Shown here piece after piece: positions 9,442 to 18,250 of a stretch of DNA of 64,000 nt. The position numbers and the translations under genes are program-made. The notes under the pieces were generated by a model. It saw only the letters and a program-made list of their open reading frames with translations. It had not been told where the DNA came from and made no database searches. The stretch is from NCBI RefSeq assembly GCF_040361435.1, contig NZ_APNL01000015.1, forward strand, positions 1 through 64,000, written 5' to 3'. Position 1 is the stretch's first letter; each line of letters opens with the position of its first letter. The stretch comes from Salinisphaera sp002433465 (GTDB lineage Bacteria > Pseudomonadota > Gammaproteobacteria > Nevskiales > Salinisphaeraceae).

Positions 9442-9927
9442 ATGTCTAGCCCTGAACACAAGCAGAAAATCTGGAACCTGATCAAAGACATTCAGGTCGG
9501 GATGCTGGTCACACTGGATGAAGACGTGCCCCGTGCCCGCCCCATGCACCTGGTGCAGGACGACTACGACGGCACCATCTGGTTCTACACCCGCCGGAGT
9601 TCGGAAAAGGTGCTCGAAGCCAAGGGTGACAGCGAAGTCTGCCTGACGTTCTCCGACCAGGAGGAGGGCGTGTATGTATCGATGTCCGGCACCGCGCGTA
9701 TCACCGACGACCAGGACAAGATCGACCGCTACTGGAACCCGGGCGTCGCAGCCTGGCTGCCGGAAAAGGAAGATCCGGACGTCGTCATGCTCGAAATCGA
9801 TATCCAGATGGGCGAGCACTGGGCGGCCAAGGAAAGCAAGGTCTTCCAGCTTTATGAAATGGCCAAGGCCAATATCAAGAGCGACAAGACCCCGGATATC
9901 GGCGAGAACGAAAAGTTCGGCGGCTGA
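9442..9927 (+). CDS. PNPOx-fold general stress protein 26-like
   Basis: A 161-residue protein of the pyridoxamine 5'-phosphate oxidase-like FMN-binding split-barrel family, of the general stress protein 26 type. Family-like features are the N-terminal helix, GMLVTLDEDVPRARPM, IWFYTRRSSEK and the VSMSGTARI strand. The acidic composition is notable. The ATG at 9442 has GAAGG about 12 bases upstream. It is monocistronic: a leader hairpin precedes it and a strong intrinsic terminator follows. Members bind flavin; no physiological reaction is assigned. Confidence 0.88.
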   Translation: MSSPEHKQKIWNLIKDIQVGMLVTLDEDVPRARPMHLVQDDYDGTIWFYTRRSSEKVLEAKGDSEVCLTFSDQEEGVYVSMSGTARITDDQDKIDRYWNPGVAAWLPEKEDPDVVMLEIDIQMGEHWAAKESKVFQLYEMAKANIKSDKTPDIGENEKFGG

Positions 9928-9946
9928 TCAGCCTGACCGATGAAGT

Positions 9947-9979
9947 AAAAAAACGCCCGGTTCGCCGGGCGTTTTTTTT
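9947..9979 (+). terminator. Intrinsic terminator after PNPOx gene
   Basis: The stem ACGCCCGG/CCGGGCGT closes on a UUCG tetraloop, flanked by seven As before and eight Ts after. It lies 20 bases after the stop codon. Confidence 0.95.
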
Positions 9980-10797
9980 GAGACGCCGGCTGAGTCTGAT
10001 GCCGGCAGACCAAACACCCCGTGGGCTTCGTAACTCCGACATGCGACGCGTTAGGGATAGCTGTGGAGACGGATGAGAAAAGGCGTTGACGGGTTGAAGC
10101 TCCGACTCTTGCGATACCGCATTGAGCTTGGAGCCCGAACTGGATCGCCGCTTGTAGTCATGATCGTCGTCCAGCATGGCGCGCGACTTCGTACACCACG
10201 GCGCTGGTGAGGCACAGCGAAAACGTACACCGGCGGTAACCTGGCGCAGCGTGCCCGATGTCGGTGTATCGCTAATCTACCCAGCGGTATCAAGGGTTAC
10301 CACATGCCGATCCGGCGTGCACGTCGGGAAGGGCGAATCCGTAATTCGTGTGTGCTGCGTATCTGCTCTCAAACAGTGCGCATCCATTGAGCACACGTAT
10401 CGCACGAATCCTTCAGCGCGCGTAAATAGCGTAGAACGCGGTGGCTAAGTAGGGGCGTCTTTCGCAGGCGCACTGCCGGCCCGAGAGTCCGGTGACCGCG
10501 TCCGATCTATGTGGGCCGACATCAATCCCGCTGGCAACGAATCGCTACATCAGCTCCGCATTCGGATGCGTGCCATCGCGGCCACCGGTTGTCATGAGCA
10601 ATAGGCTACAGCGAGGTAATTGGAATTTCTATTGCCGGGGCGTGGCTGATTTTGGGGCGCGCCGACTTCGCTTCAAAAACGCAGCGTAACGGCCGATATA
10701 CGCGATACAAGCAGGCCCTGTTGGAAACCGGGTCGGTCAGGAATTGCGAACAGGGGGCCTCGCTTTCGTGATAAGAGAACTCGAAGAAAACCGCCGG
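9980..10797. other. Long gene-free region
   Basis: About 800 bases of unusual, moderately GC sequence between the PNPOx terminator and the next cyclase. The short frames on both strands are arginine- and serine-rich shadows without domains or ribosome binding sites. I see no tRNA, CRISPR or transposase remnant; a small RNA or a degraded gene cannot be excluded. Confidence 0.4.
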
Positions 10798-11907
10798 ATG
10801 GCGAATAGCGCGCTGGATTCCACACACCGCGCCGCGCGCTCGTTCTGGCGATTGATGCTCGGCACGTCGTTTGTCGGCATCGTGTGCCATTTATCGTTCG
10901 TCGTTCTGTTCTACTTGAACGGCGTGACCGCACTGGCACTGGTGAACGTCGGTAGCGTGACGCTTTACGCAACGTCCGCATTTCTTCTCAGCCGAGGCCT
11001 TGCCCCGTGGATTGCGTTCTTTTTCGTGATATTCGAAGTGCTCGCCCACGCAGTGCTGGCGTCGTACTGGGTCGGCTGGGAAACCGGTTTCTATTTCTAC
11101 GCGATTCTCGCCATTCCGGTACTGATCGTTGCCGATTTCCAACGTCTTCCGAGCAAAATTCTGTCCGTGATCGGTGCCACCGTTCTGGTTGTCGGCCTGG
11201 ATATTCTGGTTCGTAGCCGGGCGCCGGTTCACGTACTGCCCAATCACGTGGTGGACGGACTGCACTATTTCAATCTATCTGCTGCGTTGTCGATTCTCAT
11301 TTTTATGGTCGCCAACTATTTCTGGTTGATCAAACGAGCAGAAAGCGAACTGCACCTGCTTGCGACCACCGATTCGCTGACACACCTGCTCAACCGCCGC
11401 AGCATGGTCGACGCCTGGCGATTCGAAAAGGAGCGCCAGGAGAGTACCGGCGCATCCCTGTCGCTGATTCTCTGCGATATCGATCATTTCAAGCAGATCA
11501 ACGATACACACGGGCACGACGTGGGCGACCGCGTGCTGCAAGCCGTGAGTGAAACGCTCGCATCCAATCTGCGCGAAACAGATCATCTCGCCCGCTGGGG
11601 CGGGGAAGAGTTCATCATCATGCTCGTCGGTGCGCCCCTCGATACCGCGGTACGTATTGCCGAGGACCTGCGCGCGGCGGTCGTGGAAACGGCGATCGAA
11701 ACCGACGCAGTCGAAGGCAACAAAACATTATCCGTAACCGCCACCTTCGGCGTCAGCGCCATGCTGCCCGACCTCTCCGAGTCCCTCGAAGCGGCCGTAG
11801 CCCGGGCGGACGCCGCTCTGTACAACGGCAAACGTTCGGGGCGCAACTGCGTATGCCGCCACGACTACGAGGGCCTGCGGGACATGGTCAAGGACGCGTT
11901 TGCGTAG
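10798..11907 (+). CDS. Membrane diguanylate cyclase (GGEEF)
   Basis: A 369-residue cyclase. About six transmembrane helices fill the first 190 residues, followed by a GGDEF domain with GGEEF at about residues 268-272. RETD five residues before it is an intact inhibitory RxxD site. The ATG at 10798 is taken as the start; the frame also has a GTG at 10768 and a TTG at 10744. It stands alone between two long intergenic regions. The membrane half resembles the first cyclase in topology but not obviously in sequence, so the two probably sense different signals. Confidence 0.86.
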   Translation: MANSALDSTHRAARSFWRLMLGTSFVGIVCHLSFVVLFYLNGVTALALVNVGSVTLYATSAFLLSRGLAPWIAFFFVIFEVLAHAVLASYWVGWETGFYFYAILAIPVLIVADFQRLPSKILSVIGATVLVVGLDILVRSRAPVHVLPNHVVDGLHYFNLSAALSILIFMVANYFWLIKRAESELHLLATTDSLTHLLNRRSMVDAWRFEKERQESTGASLSLILCDIDHFKQINDTHGHDVGDRVLQAVSETLASNLRETDHLARWGGEEFIIMLVGAPLDTAVRIAEDLRAAVVETAIETDAVEGNKTLSVTATFGVSAMLPDLSESLEAAVARADAALYNGKRSGRNCVCRHDYEGLRDMVKDAFA

Positions 11908-12785
11908 ATGGCGTGATATACCACCACGCGCGATGACGACGACCGCGTCCGGATGAGGCCTTGGGTCTCTAAGGATGCACGGCAAACGACAACGGATCGT
12001 CGTCGGGACCTGTACAACGCTCCATATTCGCAGAGGATCGATGTACCGAGATGCCTCGCGATCGCACAACCTGAGCAATCATCGGGCGAGGCTACTGCGC
12101 ACCACGGGGATAACGCGCCGGCGTGGTTGCTGTTTAGTGGTTGAAGGCATGTGCGCAGTTCGAAACCTCGAAAGAACCGAGCGGTCGATTCGCCCAAGTC
12201 AGCGCCTTGAACCCGCTTTTTAAACGCGCACTGCGCGGGGTTTTCGTGGCACCGTATCCGCCCGGTGCAGAAGGCGACGCGGGCTGACTGTGTCTGGAAC
12301 GTCCGCGCTCGCAGCAATGCTTTAGGCGCCAATAAGCGGCTTGTTACGTTGACGTGCAGGGCTATTGGGCAGGCTAAATGAACGCGGCCAACCCCGCCTC
12401 GCGGGGTAATGCGACTTGTCTAATTGCTGGCCGTGTCGTGTTTCAGAACGCCGTGCTGTCGCGGCGGAATCGCGAACTGACCGCCACCATTTTTGAATTA
12501 GGTATACAGGCCCTGGCCCGCGCGGACCATAAGATTCGGGAGCGATACGTACGCAACCCAAGGTATATTCGTGCCGCCGTTGCACCGTGCGGCCATGCCC
12601 GGGTGTTCGTCAGCTCGAAGACGAAGGCACCGCCACGTCATATTCTGACCTTCAAGCAACCGTGGGCGATATGCCCGGCTGGGCGAAGGCAATCTACCGG
12701 CTGTAAGTCATCCGCCAGCGACCCGGCACCAGCCGAGTGTATGGCAATGGGTGACGCGTGCCGGGCGCAGCTTCGGCGCAACAAA
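11908..12785. other. Long gene-free region
   Basis: Nearly 900 bases between convergent genes. A weak terminator-like element (AAACGCGCA-CTGCGCG followed by GGTTTT, about 12223-12245) and a small CCCCGCCTCGCGGGG hairpin near 12391 are the only structures seen. A 157-codon open frame from 12378 lacks protein-like composition and was rejected. Confidence 0.4.
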
Positions 12786-12813
12786 ACGGCCGCGGATTGC
12801 GCCGCGGCCGTTT
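12783..12813 (-). terminator. Terminator of DUF5666-type lipoprotein gene
   Basis: The perfect 10-bp stem ACGGCCGCGG/CCGCGGCCGT with a 6-base loop is followed on the minus strand by TTTTGTT. It lies 50 bases beyond the lipoprotein stop codon. Confidence 0.75.
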
Positions 12814-12860
12814 CGCTTGGGGCCGATGACGAGGCCCACCCAGTGACATGAGCGAACGGA

Positions 12861-14375
12861 TTAGTCGTCGAGTTCGATTTCGTCGGCGACGAAGACACTG
12901 CCGTTGAAGCGGCCCGAGATCTCGATACGAACGCCTTCCTTCGCCATCGCGAAGAAATCCGATTCGGTGAGATTATCGAATGACGCCGCCGTGGCGTCGA
13001 TGGTCACACCGGAAACCACGAGCGCCTGCAGGCCGCCATCGAAGCGATCGATAAAGCCTTCGATTTCATCGCTCTTCTGATCGTCCTCACGTTCGATACG
13101 GCTTGCGAACAACGTGCCGTCGTCATTACGCGCAGCCAGTTCCACCCGGTCGCCGGGCTGAATATCCGCCAGGCTGAAGGTTCGACGGTCGTCGCGCTCG
13201 TCGAGCAGGCGGGTGCGATCCTCCACACGGACCGTCACGCCGAAGAGTTCGATCGCGTTTTTGGCAACGGAACTGACACGGCCGGCGAATTCGATGTCTT
13301 CGCGACGATCGTCGTCTTCAACATTACTGTCGTCGTCCCGATCACCGAAATCCTCATCAAAGGAAATCTCCTTGGCAAGCAGAATGCCGTTATCGTCAAC
13401 GATGCCTTCGACCTCGACTACTGCGCCGACTCCGAGATTGACCACGCCGCCATCGTCGAACTTGGTATTGCCGTCAAAGCGGATCGTCACGCCCCGCAGC
13501 ACAAAGCCGTTCGTACCGGCCAACTCGCTGATCTGGCCGAACAATTCCACTTCGGCGCCGTCATCGAAGAAATCCTTGTCATACGATTCGTCCTCGACCT
13601 TGTCGGCCAGAAGCACATCGTTCGCATCAAGGCGGCCCTCGACTTTTACGAGCAATCGGTTGGCAAGGCCGCCGTCGCGATCGATCTCAAGCTCGGCGTT
13701 GCCGTAGTCGATCGTCAGACCGCCCACGGTGAACCGCCGGAGCTGGGTATCGAGATTGCGGATATCACCTGTCACGGTGACGGCATCCGCGTCGCTCTCG
13801 TTGTCGAGGTCTACATAGCTTGCGACCGTGAAACCGGCGCCCGTGCGCTCGCCACTGATCTCGACCACATCGCCGATTGCGAGCGTGTCCAACGCGTTAT
13901 CGTCGTCGAACACGGTGGCGCCGACGACCTTCACCGATTGGCCGGCGACCTCGAAGCGGTTGTTGTCGATCGCCAGAGCAGTGATGGGGCCCTTGAGCGA
14001 GGCCTCGTAGCGCACGCTTTGGGCCACGAGCAGGCCGTTCCTGCGGCGTGCCTGGACCTCCACGATCTGACCGACGTGCAGACGCGCCTCGACGTCGCTC
14101 TCGTCACCGAACAGGATCGCCGCATCTTCGGTCGAGAAACGCCGGCCGTTGACCACCACACTCCCGAAGCCGGTCACCGGCCCGCGGGCGAACACACTGT
14201 CGCTGGTCGAGCCGGTGGTGGTGCTCGTGGAGCTGCCGTCGTCGTCACCGCCGCTGCTACCACCGCCACAACCGGCCAGGCCCAAAGCAATCGCACAGGC
14301 CGCAGCCAGCGTCGTACGGGAGGCCCAGCGCGCGGCACGCGATGCGTCCGGATGGGTTAGGTCGATTCGAACCAT
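12861..14375 (-). CDS. Acidic repeat lipoprotein (DUF5666-like domains)
   Basis: A 504-residue secreted lipoprotein with the lipobox LAGC (Cys36), followed by a Gly/Ser/Asp/Thr-rich linker. The mature protein is built of repeating small beta-barrel-like units, each about 70-80 residues. Each has the pattern G.V..V....ferV.G..V..........l..Gd.VeV.G, typical of DUF5666 proteins. It is very acidic, with a DDDRRED cluster in the middle. The ATG at 14375 has GGAG 8 bases upstream; the longer frame upstream adds a non-signal-like extension. Its function is unknown; a surface or periplasmic scaffold is a guess. Confidence 0.8.
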   Translation of the reverse strand: MVRIDLTHPDASRAARWASRTTLAAACAIALGLAGCGGGSSGGDDDGSSTSTTTGSTSDSVFARGPVTGFGSVVVNGRRFSTEDAAILFGDESDVEARLHVGQIVEVQARRRNGLLVAQSVRYEASLKGPITALAIDNNRFEVAGQSVKVVGATVFDDDNALDTLAIGDVVEISGERTGAGFTVASYVDLDNESDADAVTVTGDIRNLDTQLRRFTVGGLTIDYGNAELEIDRDGGLANRLLVKVEGRLDANDVLLADKVEDESYDKDFFDDGAEVELFGQISELAGTNGFVLRGVTIRFDGNTKFDDGGVVNLGVGAVVEVEGIVDDNGILLAKEISFDEDFGDRDDDSNVEDDDRREDIEFAGRVSSVAKNAIELFGVTVRVEDRTRLLDERDDRRTFSLADIQPGDRVELAARNDDGTLFASRIEREDDQKSDEIEGFIDRFDGGLQALVVSGVTIDATAASFDNLTESDFFAMAKEGVRIEISGRFNGSVFVADEIELDD

Positions 14376-14983
14376 TATAATTCTCCAAAACAATCGATTA
14401 AACGAAAGGGCACCGGCCTTTCCGGAACGCGACACGCAGGCGAGCGAACCTCGGATCAGCACATTCGTTGCATGGTCAAGCGATTGTTCTGCCGACGATT
14501 AAGGCGATCGCTTGCACGCAACTTAATCGACTATCGGCGGTACCCGGCGGGCCTTGAATCGAGCGTTTCAGTAGCGTTGCGTGTAAGTTTTGAAGCCAAT
14601 AATGTGTCGTGTTCGCGATGCGCGGTCTGAGTCCAAATGTCCCGCAACGCGTGCGGTAATAGTCGACGCCTAGCACGGTTGGCGCAAAGGGCCGTGCTAA
14701 GGCCCATGGGGGTATGGCGTGGCCATCACGCCCACGCGTGGATAGCGGCTCGGACGGCGCGATGTCGCAGACGGAAACCGCGAAAAGGCAAAGGACAGTG
14801 GCCGTTCTGCCTCAGGCGGGCGATGTGGCGGGTCGAATTAGCGGAAGTAGGGCTGGAGCAGGTAGTGCGTTTGCGGTGGTAGTTAAACTCGCCAGCCAGC
14901 ATCGACAACAGAACACCTAGATTCGGCTCGCGCGAGATCTGGCGTATAGCGAAGCCGCACTGGCGAGTTGCGTATACTGTCCC
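14376..14983. other. Intergenic region with two inverted repeats
   Basis: There is no gene here. A 12-bp imperfect inverted repeat (CTTGCACGCAAC at 14511-14522 and GTTGCGTGTAAG at 14576-14587) bounds a 77-base segment. A second pair, TAGCACGG/CCGTGCTA, lies at 14671-14699. Neither has a U-tract. Confidence 0.45.
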
Positions 14984-15286
14984 GTGATCCCTATCGTACT
15001 GCTGGGCCTGGCCAGCCACATCACGTTCGAGTATCACCCGCTCTCGTGGTTCGGCCTGGGCCCGCAAGGCCAAGCGGTATTACCCGAGGCCCGACGCCTG
15101 CCGGCCGATCGCACCACATGCATCTACGGTATCGACGACCCGGAGGCGATATGCCAAGAACTTCAAGCCGCAGGTCTGAACGTCATCGCATTGCCGGGTG
15201 GGCACCACTTCAATCATGAATACGAGCGACTTGCGGACCGCTTGCAGCAGCGCATCGCTGCGAACGAACAGCCTAACGGTGGTTAA
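14984..15286 (+). pseudogene. C-terminal fragment of VirJ/AcvB-type protein
   Basis: The 100-codon frame LLGLASHITFEYHPLSW... ends in PGGHHFNHEYERLADRL. This matches the end of the VirJ/AcvB alpha/beta-hydrolase family, where the G-G-H-H-F segment carries the catalytic His. The first two-thirds of the domain, including the serine nucleophile, is absent in all frames upstream. The GTG at 14984 is therefore probably not a true start. This looks like a truncated remnant next to the retron edge; expression of the fragment is unlikely. Confidence 0.65.
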
Positions 15287-15429
15287 GGATTTGCCGGAGT
15301 CGGGCGTTGGGGTAGACGGCGCTCGCTATGATTCTTTGGCCTGAGCGTCGGGCGATATTGGATCATGGCTGCAGGGCTGTAGTAAGAACGCTTGCCGAGC
15401 GGAAAAGTCAAGATACAAATACTGTCCCC

Positions 15430-15456
15430 GGATCGACCGGATCGACCGGATCGACC
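15430..15456. repeat. Three tandem 9-bp repeats
   Basis: GGATCGACC is repeated three times head to tail, with a partial fourth copy. It lies 37 bases beyond the retron effector stop codon, at the boundary between AT-rich retron DNA and ordinary sequence. Confidence 0.9.
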
Positions 15457-15492
15457 TGGATCCCCCGTTGTCCCCGCTAATCGTTCCCAAAC

Positions 15493-16245
15493 CTATCTAT
15501 AATCTCTCGCAAAAAGCTGAATCTTCGTATAGCGAGCGTTACAGAAAGATCGATTTATTCGAGTAATGAGATCAAGAATTTGATCCTCAATTACTAGGTA
15601 ATCATTTTTCGGGTGAGAAGTGATCGTGATTCCGAGAGGTCGTAACGCTTTTTTCAAACGGGTTTGATGGTCAATGAGATCGAGCCTGAGGCGCTCGTCT
15701 TTACGTTCGCCATTAGTCTTTTCTATTTCAGCATTGATTTGTCCTAGCGCATCGACGTATCGCTGCGATAATGTCTTGCGGCCGTTACCGGCGTCGGAGA
15801 ACGCGAGATCGTACCAAACGAAAAGATCGAAAGAGTGTGGAGAAAGCCTTTCCTTAATAGCAATCTCTCGTTCGACCTGCGAAAGGAAAAGATTCATGTG
15901 CGAAATCGAGTTGCTCTGGGTAGAAGACTCAACGCTTTGCAAGTAATTTAAAAGTGCGATGAGGACGCCGCCAATGGTAACGAGGAGCGTCAAAAATTCC
16001 CCAAGAACTTCTAGGACTATGAAGCTACCAGAAAAGAGGTTAAAGAAGTTCGTTACACAGGCACTGTCGAAACACATCGACGTATTATTTACCGGGGCAG
16101 AAAACAGCGTAATGCCGAAAACGACTGTAAAAATTAGAAAACCTATACCGCATAGGAAGCCCATTAGCGCTAATAAGCAATGGAACGATTTAAGAGGCGA
16201 GAGCGCGGAAACGAGCCCTACTAGGTTTTTAATCGAGTTCAGCAT
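15493..16245 (-). CDS. Retron effector: two-TM membrane protein
   Basis: A 250-residue protein whose ATG lies inside the end of the RT gene (17-base overlap), so the two are translationally coupled. Two strong hydrophobic helices, at about residues 22-49 and 73-102, are separated by a loop with two Cys. The remaining 145 residues are charged and helical, probably cytoplasmic. This layout matches the membrane effector of Ec48 (type IV) retrons, which permeabilises the inner membrane when the msDNA complex senses RecBCD inhibition. I cannot verify sequence homology, so the subtype is inferred from gene order and topology. Base composition is far more AT-rich than the flanking genes. Confidence 0.72.
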   Translation of the reverse strand: MLNSIKNLVGLVSALSPLKSFHCLLALMGFLCGIGFLIFTVVFGITLFSAPVNNTSMCFDSACVTNFFNLFSGSFIVLEVLGEFLTLLVTIGGVLIALLNYLQSVESSTQSNSISHMNLFLSQVEREIAIKERLSPHSFDLFVWYDLAFSDAGNGRKTLSQRYVDALGQINAEIEKTNGERKDERLRLDLIDHQTRLKKALRPLGITITSHPKNDYLVIEDQILDLITRINRSFCNARYTKIQLFARDYR

Positions 16246-17422
16246 TTGGTGGCCTGATAGCCCTCAAACGCGCGCGCAATATAGCGGCGGTACGGCCGAA
16301 AGAACGTTTCAATATATTCAAGTCTTGATAAGTTTTATAAAAGCTGCGGCGATAGTAGTTTAGCTCTTTGTTGCGCTTATAGTAATTCTCAAGCCAAGCG
16401 ATACGCTTCGAAAGCCTCCGCATCTCCCCAGGATGCGGAAGTGGCTTTATACGATTTAACCTAAGCACTAGATTTTTATGCTTCGGTTGTCCAACCCTCT
16501 TTAACTTATTAACGCGGCCCAGGGTGCGGTTATATTCATGTCTGTAATTTTTCGTGGTTCGGTAGTTAGGGATTTCCGCTAGAAGTTCTAAGCCCTTTAC
16601 GGCGGATCGTATTCTTGAAAGTTCTTCGGCTGAAAGTCGTGGTTGTTCGAACCCGACTCGCAAACCGTGCACCATTATTGGTGCGGTAGAAATAGTTTGT
16701 GTTTCCGTCTTAGCCGCATTAAGACTGAGATCAGCCGAGATAACCATATCGGTAATTATCTTCTGTTCCCAGAAAAAGTTATGATCAGCGACTTTTGTCG
16801 AAACAGTTATGTCGTCGACATAGCGCGTGTATCTTATATTTTTGCGTTCTAGACGACGAACTACGTCGCCTTCGTATCTATAAAGAATTAGCGAAGCGAT
16901 ATAGCTAGAAGTTATCGCCCCTTGAACGAGCCTGTCACCGCGGCAGAACGTTCGAGCGAGAATGCGCGCGCTAAAAGGCTCAATCCGGAAGAATCCTTTT
17001 AGTAACTCTTCAACCTGATACAGCGTGATATTGTCAAAAAAGTTTTCGAGGTCCAACGTGAGTACGCTTCCGGCGTTAGCGTGTTGGGCGGCGCAGGTAA
17101 CGTAGTCCTTAGCGAGCATATCTTTTTCATAAGGCGCGGGATTGGGGATCGACCCGAATAAATAATGCGGCCAAGAGATGATGTTTCGCTTTTTTAGAAC
17201 TCGAGTTTTAAATTTTGTTTGTATTTTTCGCAGAGCTGGGTGGGGATCGTAAACAATGCGGTCAGCACCAGACTTTTTGGGAATAACTTTGCGTCGGTAC
17301 TGCTGATCGATAGGCAAACGAAGCGCTTCCAAAAAGTCTGCGGTCGTTAGCCCAAGAAGCTCTTTAAGCTTCGCAAAACTTTTTACGCGAAAAGTTTTTT
17401 TTAGCTGGGGCTCGTATCCCAT
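16229..17422 (-). CDS. Retron reverse transcriptase
   Basis: A 397-residue RNA-directed DNA polymerase. Palm motifs are present in order: LDLENFF (about 123-129), QGAITSS (167-173), the catalytic YVDD (201-204), LNAAKT (234-239) and VHGLRV (251-256). CAAQH (110-114) sits where retrons carry NAxxH, and VHG replaces the usual VTG of region Y. There is no maturase, nuclease or integrase domain, which excludes a group II intron. The ATG at 17422 follows a GGGGGG run and lies just after the inferred a2 arm; a longer frame from a GTG at 17464 would run into the ncRNA. Low GC suggests transfer. Confidence 0.88.
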   Translation of the reverse strand: MGYEPQLKKTFRVKSFAKLKELLGLTTADFLEALRLPIDQQYRRKVIPKKSGADRIVYDPHPALRKIQTKFKTRVLKKRNIISWPHYLFGSIPNPAPYEKDMLAKDYVTCAAQHANAGSVLTLDLENFFDNITLYQVEELLKGFFRIEPFSARILARTFCRGDRLVQGAITSSYIASLILYRYEGDVVRRLERKNIRYTRYVDDITVSTKVADHNFFWEQKIITDMVISADLSLNAAKTETQTISTAPIMVHGLRVGFEQPRLSAEELSRIRSAVKGLELLAEIPNYRTTKNYRHEYNRTLGRVNKLKRVGQPKHKNLVLRLNRIKPLPHPGEMRRLSKRIAWLENYYKRNKELNYYRRSFYKTYQDLNILKRSFGRTAAILRARLRAIRPPNAELD

Positions 17423-17434
17423 CGTTCCCCCCAA

Positions 17435-17709
17435 ACGATAGAAGTGTAGGCCTAGGTCCTCCACGAAGGTCAGGAGATATAACCTCGCTTACACCTAAAA
17501 CTACTGTAGGCATCGGTTATATCTGCCTCTAGGCCTACCCCTTGGTCGCCTCCTCTAGGTAGGAGGGGCGGGATGCTACCGCCGTGCAGACTCAAAGCTC
17601 ACAAATGTGAGCACCTAATCAAAAATTAGGCGGAAATACAGTAGTGTTTGTAACTTAGGCTGCCGCGAATGAGCGGTTCGCTCATGACGGTTTGATCCTG
17701 CACTATCGT
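17435..17709 (-). ncRNA. Putative retron msr-msd ncRNA
   Basis: This is the untranslated 275-base stretch directly upstream of the RT. Complementary 7-mers ACGATAG (17703-17709) and CTATCGT (17435-17441), read on the minus strand, can act as the a1/a2 arms. Between them come three msr-like hairpins: ATGAGCG-AAC-CGCTCAT (17669-17685), CCTAAT-TTTTG-ATTAGG (17614-17630) and GCTCAC-ATTT-GTGAGC (17597-17612). A long msd-like stem follows. Its outer 10-bp arms are at 17446-17455 and 17529-17538, and its inner 10-bp arms (AGATATAACC/GGTTATATCT) at 17475-17484 and 17515-17524. A G just after a1 could be the branching base. Boundaries come from hand folding only. Confidence 0.65.
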
Positions 17710-17867
17710 GAATCAAAGTTCAAGCGGTTTTTCGAAGATATAGCAAGTAACAGGATTAATTGATGTCGGGGTTTGTAAAGTGTATCGCGTCCTCGCTAAC
17801 CGCATCATGGGCTTTCCGAAAACAAATACGTCCGGCGAGCCCCGAGTCCCGCCGGATCCGCCCGGGG

Positions 17868-18250
17868 TTAGGTCTTGCATTGTGCGTCAAGCGGCTCTGA
17901 CAATCCGGAAGTTCGGGCGACCTGTCTTCCAACGAAATGTTCTACACCTCCATGCTCTGCGAAAGCTTCCGAACGCGCGCCGATCCCGTATAAAACAACT
18001 CGCGAGTCGGATTCGGCACGTCGTAACTTGGCAGCACGAGCGTGACAGAATCGAACTCCCACTCTGCCGCTTGTGGATCGTCGTCGCGTAAACGGTGTCG
18101 TGCGCGGGTAATGCGCTAGGCAAGAATGCTCGCAGGCCGTTGTCCCCCTCAAACCGGACCCTAAGTTGCCCGACCGCGTTTTTGAGCGCAATACCTACGT
18201 CGCCGTTGGAGAGCCCGGTCTTATAGTCATTTCGTTTAATCATGACGAGC
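17868..18250 (-). pseudogene. Decayed second copy of recD 3' end
   Basis: This stretch aligns with the last third of the functional recD. A frame reading RNDYKTGLSNGDVGIALKN and EGDNGLRAFLPSALPAHD is nearly the same as recD, but it shifts frame after TTIHK. The RELFYTG and SGL.E landmarks then reappear in other frames with stops between. Weak similarity may extend a little beyond 18250. It lies between the antitoxin gene and the retron and ends in a 19-base sequence that also ends the antitoxin gene. It is best explained as a degraded duplication, not a gene. Confidence 0.85.

Noticed and set aside
12378..12851. 157-codon open frame on the plus strand
   Set aside because: No domain, no ribosome binding site, odd composition, and it runs through the terminator of the neighbouring lipoprotein gene.
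15430..15456. CRISPR array
   Set aside because: The 9-bp units are contiguous with no spacers; no cas genes in the window.
16229..17464. Group II intron reverse transcriptase
   Set aside because: No maturase or HNH domain, no intron ribozyme ends, and retron-like layout with an upstream ncRNA and overlapping effector.
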